DNA of 18,756 nt from an uncultured Pseudomonadota bacterium. GTDB taxonomy: Bacteria > Myxococcota_A > UBA9042 > CAIXZC01. The position numbers and the translations under genes are program-made. Of this stretch, positions 14,045-18,756 are shown in pieces. Location: NCBI GenBank assembly GCA_937884235.1, contig CALGBT010000654.1, forward strand, positions 1 through 18,756. Reading direction: 5' to 3'. Every line of letters starts with the position of its first letter. Within the stretch, counting starts at the first letter, position 1. The notes below the pieces were generated by a model that searched no databases, was not told the origin of the DNA, and saw only the letters and a program-made list of their open reading frames with translations.

Positions 14045-16477
14045 ATGAGAACCAAAACGTGCAAGAGAGTGCTTTGGGCGTGCCTCATCATGGCTCTGGT
14101 TGTTGGCTGTGGACCGGGCGTGAACGTGCGGCGACTGGCGGTGCGGGAGGGTTATACCTCCGCACCGGTCATCGCTGCCTTTGAGGTGCGATACGATCTG
14201 GCCAAGTCAAAAGTGCCCGCCGGCAAGATCGTTATTGATGGTGATGAGCGGGTCTTTGCCACACTCAGCCAAGCCGTGGCAGCGGCACCTGACGATGCCA
14301 TTATTCTGGTGGGTGCCGGGCGCTACGAGGACGCGGTCGTCATCGGGGGGAGGCGGCTGCAGATCAAGGGCCAAGGCCCTGACAAGACCATCGTTCTTGC
14401 CAGGGAAACCGCGCTCTATATCAGTCGCTCCGATGTGGCCGTCTCAGGGATTCGATTTGTCTCCCTCTCCGTTGGATCCGATACTTCCGTGACCGCCGTC
14501 TCAGAATCTCGGGCGCGTCTGGAAGACTGTCGCTTTGAAGGTGGCACTGGACCTGGAGTGCTGGTGGCGGGGAAGACCACTCGGGTGAGCCTCACGGGCA
14601 ATGTGCTCACGGGCAATATGGGCGGTGGTCTGCGGGTGCAGGGCGGCAGCCTGAAATTGCTGCGCAACGCCATTGTGCGAAATGCCGTGGGGGGCATCGT
14701 GATGGCTCCAGCCCACCCCGGTGCCATCGCCAGTCTTTCTCTCTGGCATGATACCGTGCTCGACAATTGGAGCGGACACCGGTGCGTCTCTTTTGCCCGT
14801 GCTGGAATGATCTCCGTGGCTCCTTTAGACAATTATCGCATCGAAGGAGCCATCCTCAATTCCGGTGGATTGGGCGAGGTCTTCTCGGAAGAGTACTACG
14901 GTACAGTCAAGCAGGTTGGACGGAACTTCATCTCGGCGTCGCCATTGCCGGCCGCGGATTTCTTTGTCGCCCCTGATGCCAGCGACTACCGGCCGCGCGG
15001 GGCCATCGTCAAGGATGAACTGGGCATCGAGTTGGGGGCCTTCCCGTCCGAAGTCGGAATGGCCGAGGTACGCAAGATCTTCAATAACGCGCTGGTCTCG
15101 GAGAAACTGCAACTTGCCTACGTTACCTCCCTCTTCCTGCCCGCCGCCGAGCGTGCCGAGGTGCACCTCCGGATCCAGAGCGTGCTCTCTGGCTGGGTTG
15201 GTGACTTTCTCAAGTACAAGCGCCTTGGCACTCGTCTCTTCGCCGCCCTGGGGCTAGCGCAAGTTGCTCCAGAGCATTGGCGCCTCGAGGTTATCCTTGA
15301 GAAGTTTCTCGACGGCTTTGTTGAGCGCTATACATATGCCCTCAAGCCACTCAATTTCTTCCCCGACAATCCTGATTTCGGCCAGCGCATCGAGAGCTAC
15401 CTCAAAGGGCGCACCTCTTTTATTCCCCGCTTCGTGGTGACCGGTGAGGAGCGGGGCCAGGCCTATGTGCTTAGCGGCCGCGTTATCAAGCCCCTTGTTA
15501 CCCAGCAATCGCAACGCTATTTCGAGGTCCCCAAGAGCGTTGGCAATCCCTACCACGAGAAGGTGAAGGATGCGGCTGGCATGCTGGAGTCAAGGGTTGG
15601 CGAACAGCAGAAGAGGATTGACGATATCGACCTCGATTTGAATAACCCCCACTTCACCCATGCCAAGAAGAACACTCGTCACCGCCAGAACCTGGAGAAG
15701 AAGAAGGAGAAGCTGTTGGCAGACCAGGCCAAGCTTGAGGTCCAACTCAAGGAACTGACGGACCAATTGGCTGACTCCAAGGAGGTCTTTGACCTCAAGG
15801 TCAAGGGGCACATCACCGAAGCCGAGGTCCGTGGTTCGATTTTCGCCACCCTCGTTCTGGCACCGGCTGGCGATATCATGATGGATACCACCGAGGCCCT
15901 CTCTTACCGGCACATTCGGCTCGATGTGGCCCCCCTGCCCGAGTACGGCTACGCAGGTGCCAGCATTATCCCCGCTGAGATCGCGCCGGAAGAGCAAGCT
16001 GCCCGCAGCATCGCTGAAAAGATGCTGCGCTCCCTCATTCAAAAGGAGACCTCCGAGTTGCACCGTTTGCTAGAGCTATATCGCCAGGGGACCATCGACA
16101 ATGATGCGGAAGACAAGCTCGTGGAGTTGTTGATCCTCAATGCAGATCTTTACCGCAAGGCATTGGATGCCCAGGCCGAGTACGAGACACTGCGTCGGAA
16201 TGTGGGCGAGGAAGTGGAACCCCTGCAAGTCAGGGTCGGCTATGACGAGCGGCGCGGCGTGGGCAAGCAAGGCGTCACCGTCACCGTCCATTATGAAGAC
16301 AGCGAGGCCAGGCGAATGCGCCTCGATGAACTCGAGACACTGTACAAGCCATATTGGGAGTTGAATCTCCTGGTGGACAATTTCCTCAAGACCCGTTACG
16401 GGATCAATCAAAAGCTCTTCTTCGAAACCCGGACCATTTTTGAACGGCTCGTTGGCAGCAAGAAGAGGCCGCAGTAG
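14045..16477 (+). CDS. Lipoprotein with right-handed parallel beta-helix, coiled coil and unassigned C-terminal domain
   Basis: 810 aa. The ATG at 14045 has AGGGAA upstream. A type II signal peptide (KRVLWACLIMALVVGC) puts the lipidated Cys at residue 22, so the protein sits on the inner or outer membrane facing the periplasm. Residues ~60-335 are beta-helix: a periplasmic-copper/pectate-lyase style start (FATLSQAVAAAPDDAIILVGAGRYEDAVVI), stacked short strands such as ARLEDCRFEG, VSLTGNVLTGN and LKLLRNAIVRN, and a closing DASDYRPRG...LGAF. A helical part (~340-450) and a beta segment (~460-500) follow, then V.NPYH and a Lys/Glu-rich coiled coil (~513-583) leading into another beta segment (GSIFATLVLAPAGDIM) and a helical C-terminus. 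No catalytic residues are evident. It is divergent from the giant TPR gene and convergent with the membrane peptidase-like gene. Likely a structural or carbohydrate-binding envelope protein; the function is unproven. Confidence 0.85.
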   Translation: MRTKTCKRVLWACLIMALVVGCGPGVNVRRLAVREGYTSAPVIAAFEVRYDLAKSKVPAGKIVIDGDERVFATLSQAVAAAPDDAIILVGAGRYEDAVVIGGRRLQIKGQGPDKTIVLARETALYISRSDVAVSGIRFVSLSVGSDTSVTAVSESRARLEDCRFEGGTGPGVLVAGKTTRVSLTGNVLTGNMGGGLRVQGGSLKLLRNAIVRNAVGGIVMAPAHPGAIASLSLWHDTVLDNWSGHRCVSFARAGMISVAPLDNYRIEGAILNSGGLGEVFSEEYYGTVKQVGRNFISASPLPAADFFVAPDASDYRPRGAIVKDELGIELGAFPSEVGMAEVRKIFNNALVSEKLQLAYVTSLFLPAAERAEVHLRIQSVLSGWVGDFLKYKRLGTRLFAALGLAQVAPEHWRLEVILEKFLDGFVERYTYALKPLNFFPDNPDFGQRIESYLKGRTSFIPRFVVTGEERGQAYVLSGRVIKPLVTQQSQRYFEVPKSVGNPYHEKVKDAAGMLESRVGEQQKRIDDIDLDLNNPHFTHAKKNTRHRQNLEKKKEKLLADQAKLEVQLKELTDQLADSKEVFDLKVKGHITEAEVRGSIFATLVLAPAGDIMMDTTEALSYRHIRLDVAPLPEYGYAGASIIPAEIAPEEQAARSIAEKMLRSLIQKETSELHRLLELYRQGTIDNDAEDKLVELLILNADLYRKALDAQAEYETLRRNVGEEVEPLQVRVGYDERRGVGKQGVTVTVHYEDSEARRMRLDELETLYKPYWELNLLVDNFLKTRYGINQKLFFETRTIFERLVGSKKRPQ

Positions 16478-16526
16478 AACCTGGCAGGGTGCGCTCCATG
16501 GATACCAGGGGCCGCCTCACCGAAAC

Positions 16527-18062
16527 TCAGTTCAAGCCCCTGAAAAGATCGCCCATAGCCTCTCCGAAGTCAGAGAGGTTGCGGCGGGTACCGTGACCGA
16601 GGAGGGCAAGAAAGGTGAAGAGGTGGCCCGTTTCCATGGGTACGAATCGCACCAACTCAGCCTGGGGTTCGTTGCCCACGAAGTAGGCGGCGCGCCCGTC
16701 CTGGTAGAAGACCAGAGTTGTGCGCCGCGGATGGTCTGGGCGGTACTCGAAGTTAGGGTCATAGACTGCAAAAACGGTGGCATCACCGTACCGCCAACCT
16801 CGATAGACAATGAACGCGTGGCCGGCGTCCAGCACCGAAAATCGTCCCAGAGTATCACGCAACTTGAAGACCTTTCGGCGGACGCGGAATCCTGCCACCA
16901 CCGGGAGTTGGCCCTTGGCCAGAGTCGCCATCAGTACATCTGCAGTTTGACCCTGTTTGCCTCCCCCGAAGAGTGCCTCCAGAGTCTCGCGCAGGTGCCG
17001 AGGGTTGAGATTCTCAAAATGAAGTGATGACATCAACGCCATGACCAGGTCTGGCCGCTTGTCCGAAAGATCCCTGAAGTTCGTGCTGGACCGCACGGCG
17101 ATGCGGCTGGAGGTCAGGACGCCGTTGAGCAGCCGGGTGGCGGTGAGGAAGTCGCCGTCCACGCCAACTCCGTGTTGGCCGAATTCCACTCTCTCAAAGA
17201 CGAGCTTCACCACCAGGGCAATGCCCACGCAGGTCCCCTGGGTCAACCGGGAGAGGAGAGAGCGCTCGAAGTTGGCAAACGAGGGAGTGTCGTCATAGGG
17301 GGAGAAGCCAGGGTCCACCCCGGCCAGAAAGGATGCCGCAGGTCGGGTGCCGGGAATCAGCGGAACTTCCATGGAGCGTCCGCCGGCCCAGATGCGGATG
17401 GGCTGCCAACGACCGGCATCCCCCCCGGCCCGTGCTTGGTCGAAGTAGAAATGGACCACAGTGGTACCGCTACCCGAGAGGTGCTTCTCCCCATCGTAGA
17501 AGACCAGGGCATCGGGGAGCGAGACGCGCCACGGGCCGTGATACGAGACTTCCAGGGAGAGGGATTCCAGCATCTCATGCGGGGTCACCTCGAGACGACT
17601 CGGGAAGACCTCGAGGTCGCGCCAGAAGGTTTTCAAGAGGGTCTTTTGCGCGGTACGAAAGGCGCGCTCCAACAACGGCTCTACGTAGACTCTGCCCTCA
17701 CCGGTCATGGGAGAGACCCGCCACAGGTAGCTGCGGTCTGGCCCCAAAGTCCCGTAAGGTAATCGCACCCGGTTTTGTCGGGTGACCATGGTGTAAAGAG
17801 GAGGACCTGGCGGGTCATTCTCCAGTATCTCGAAGAGGAACTCGGCGTCATCAGTCCCCGGCCAGGAAAACAGGGGCTCCGTCCCCTGAATACGGGCCCC
17901 GTTAGGAGGCCATGCGGTTTCTACAAAGATTGGGTCTGGGGTGGCGAAGAGGAGCACATATGTGAGGAGGGCTCCCGCCAGTACTGAAATCACCAGCAGG
18001 CCGACGATGCACCACCGGAGCCAGGGCCAACTCTGCCTCAGGAATCTCCAGATGGTGCGCAC
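16527..18062 (-). CDS. Membrane-anchored protein with Ig-like regions and cysteine-peptidase-like domain
   Basis: About 511 aa from a GTG at 18062, with GGAGG 8 nt upstream; a TTG at 18065 is the alternative, and no ATG fits. A basic N-terminus and one membrane helix (~18-40) imply an N-in, C-out protein. Residues ~43-120 look like an FN3/Ig-type domain (PPNGARIQG, LFSWPG, FLFEI, YLWRV); a second beta-rich region covers ~150-240. The C-terminal part contains QGTCVGIAL (Cys ~278), AGHAFIVYRGW (His ~415) and FAVYDPN (Asp ~435, Asn ~437). This Cys...His...Asp/Asn order and the motif contexts fit papain-fold/C39-like peptidases or transglutaminase-like enzymes. No exact family is recognised and the substrate is unknown. 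The start abuts the stop of the upstream oxidoreductase gene, so the two are probably translationally coupled. It converges on the lipoprotein gene, with a 49-nt gap and no clear terminator. Confidence 0.75.
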   Translation of the reverse strand: MRTIWRFLRQSWPWLRWCIVGLLVISVLAGALLTYVLLFATPDPIFVETAWPPNGARIQGTEPLFSWPGTDDAEFLFEILENDPPGPPLYTMVTRQNRVRLPYGTLGPDRSYLWRVSPMTGEGRVYVEPLLERAFRTAQKTLLKTFWRDLEVFPSRLEVTPHEMLESLSLEVSYHGPWRVSLPDALVFYDGEKHLSGSGTTVVHFYFDQARAGGDAGRWQPIRIWAGGRSMEVPLIPGTRPAASFLAGVDPGFSPYDDTPSFANFERSLLSRLTQGTCVGIALVVKLVFERVEFGQHGVGVDGDFLTATRLLNGVLTSSRIAVRSSTNFRDLSDKRPDLVMALMSSLHFENLNPRHLRETLEALFGGGKQGQTADVLMATLAKGQLPVVAGFRVRRKVFKLRDTLGRFSVLDAGHAFIVYRGWRYGDATVFAVYDPNFEYRPDHPRRTTLVFYQDGRAAYFVGNEPQAELVRFVPMETGHLFTFLALLGHGTRRNLSDFGEAMGDLFRGLN

Positions 18063-18065
18063 CAA

Positions 18066-18756
18066 CTACTCCTCCAGGACGGTATCCCGTATTATCTCGA
18101 TGGTCTTAACGTTTGCTGCTGCGATCTCTTCCCGGGATTCCCGGCGTGCTGATGCCAGCAACGAGTCCAGCGGGAGAAGCCCTGTCCTGGAGGCGACGTA
18201 GGCGGCGCACCCCAGGACCAGTTGAGTCCGTTGGCGCTTCAACCCAAGCGCCTCAGTGGGGATCTCCACTACCCGCGCCGGTGTCGCCACGGGCAGCAAC
18301 TCCGGGATGGCAAAAACGGTGGTTGTCTCTGGCAACGACGCCAGTCGCCCTGCGTTGACGGTGACTCCCTCGGGGGCCGTTAGAATGACGATGTCCGGGA
18401 TATCAACTCCCAGTGCGTTGATGGGGTCGGGCTGAAAGATCATCTCGGCGGTGGAATGGCCGGTCATGACAGTTACCGGGTAGTCGTCACGTTGGGATAC
18501 CTGCAGGCCGCAAAGCGCACCGGCCCGACCCAGCAGGATGGCGGAGGAGCGTACTTTCTGCCCCGCCCGGCCCGCCAGCAGGAGGGTCCGGCGCCCGCCG
18601 ACGGGGGGCGGGAATTCGGCTGCGAGCAATTGCTCATCAGCTGCTGCCTGGCCTTGCTGGCGCGCAACTCCCGCCAGCAGTTGTTCGGAGTAGCCCGGTC
18701 GCTGTCGATTGATGAGAATGCCCGTCTTGAAACCATTGTTCGTGAGCATCTCATCA
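18066..18756 (-). CDS. 2-oxoacid:acceptor oxidoreductase gamma-domain protein (5' partial, possible beta-gamma fusion)
   Basis: The minus-strand frame ends at TAG (18068-18066) and is open to the right edge; codons before the Met at 18749 read Asp-Glu with no stop, so that Met may be internal. From about 50 residues after that Met the sequence follows the gamma (catalytic-linker) domain of pyruvate/2-oxoglutarate:ferredoxin oxidoreductases: TLLLAGRAGQKVRSSAILLGRA, DIPDIVILTAPEGV, VVEIPTEALGLKR, TQLVLGCAAYVASRTGLL, and a C-terminal helix with ANVKTIE. The first ~30 residues (KTGILINRQRPGYSEQLL) resemble the C-terminal end of thiamine-diphosphate beta subunits, which suggests a beta-gamma fusion. 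The usual GxGGQG glycine motif is altered to GRAGQK, so nucleotide or cofactor contacts may differ. Expected reaction: CoA-dependent oxidative decarboxylation of a 2-oxoacid with ferredoxin. Confidence 0.65.
   Translation of the reverse strand, partial: DEMLTNNGFKTGILINRQRPGYSEQLLAGVARQQGQAAADEQLLAAEFPPPVGGRRTLLLAGRAGQKVRSSAILLGRAGALCGLQVSQRDDYPVTVMTGHSTAEMIFQPDPINALGVDIPDIVILTAPEGVTVNAGRLASLPETTTVFAIPELLPVATPARVVEIPTEALGLKRQRTQLVLGCAAYVASRTGLLPLDSLLASARRESREEIAAANVKTIEIIRDTVLEE

Noticed and set aside
16478..16526. Possible bidirectional terminator between the convergent lipoprotein and peptidase-like genes
   Set aside because: Only a 5-bp CCTGG/CCAGG repeat with an 18-nt loop and no T-tracts is present.

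Overview
This window reads as ordinary chromosome from a high-GC, deltaproteobacterium-like organism, most likely Myxococcota/Bradymonadota or a related uncultured lineage. The reasons are: secreted proteins built from CGDDGCGGSCG-type cysteine repeats; C-terminal tails of the kind Cys, then NP, a hydrophobic segment and RR, resembling MYXO-CTERM sorting signals; a giant Ser/Thr-kinase-like TPR protein; and a zapA - putative 6S RNA - rny order. The lineage is inferred from style, not from a marker gene. I saw no mobile elements, CRISPR arrays, tRNAs or rRNAs.

Layout. Positions 1-4392 (+) hold two neighbouring genes for very cysteine-rich exported proteins. The first is cut by the left edge; the second is complete, with a signal peptide and probably its own promoter. 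They share at least three module types and the same kind of anchor tail. An 11-bp tandem repeat (4398-4455) fills the gap to the convergent housekeeping block. That block (4477-7062, all -) is, in transcription order, trxA, then zapA from its own promoter, a structured non-coding segment that fits 6S RNA, then rny.

Positions 7169-13942 (-) encode a protein of about 2257 residues: an unassigned N-terminal domain, a kinase fold whose catalytic loop has lost its Asp (predicted pseudokinase), about 1400 residues of TPR-like helical repeats and an unassigned C-terminal domain. Divergent from it, at 14045-16477 (+), is a lipoprotein with a parallel beta-helix, a coiled coil and an unassigned C-terminal part. 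The roughly 100-bp gap between them carries two interleaved inverted repeats. Convergent with the lipoprotein is a membrane-anchored protein (16527-18062, -) with Ig-like regions and a cysteine-peptidase-like Cys/His/Asp-Asn arrangement. It is directly abutted upstream by the gamma domain of a 2-oxoacid:acceptor oxidoreductase that runs off the right edge, possibly as a beta-gamma fusion.

Working together. rny, zapA, 6S RNA and trxA are independent housekeeping functions. The cysteine-rich pair look like co-evolved, disulfide-stabilised surface or secreted proteins. The giant pseudokinase-TPR scaffold and the beta-helix lipoprotein may be co-regulated from the shared divergent region, but the sequence alone gives no pathway for them.
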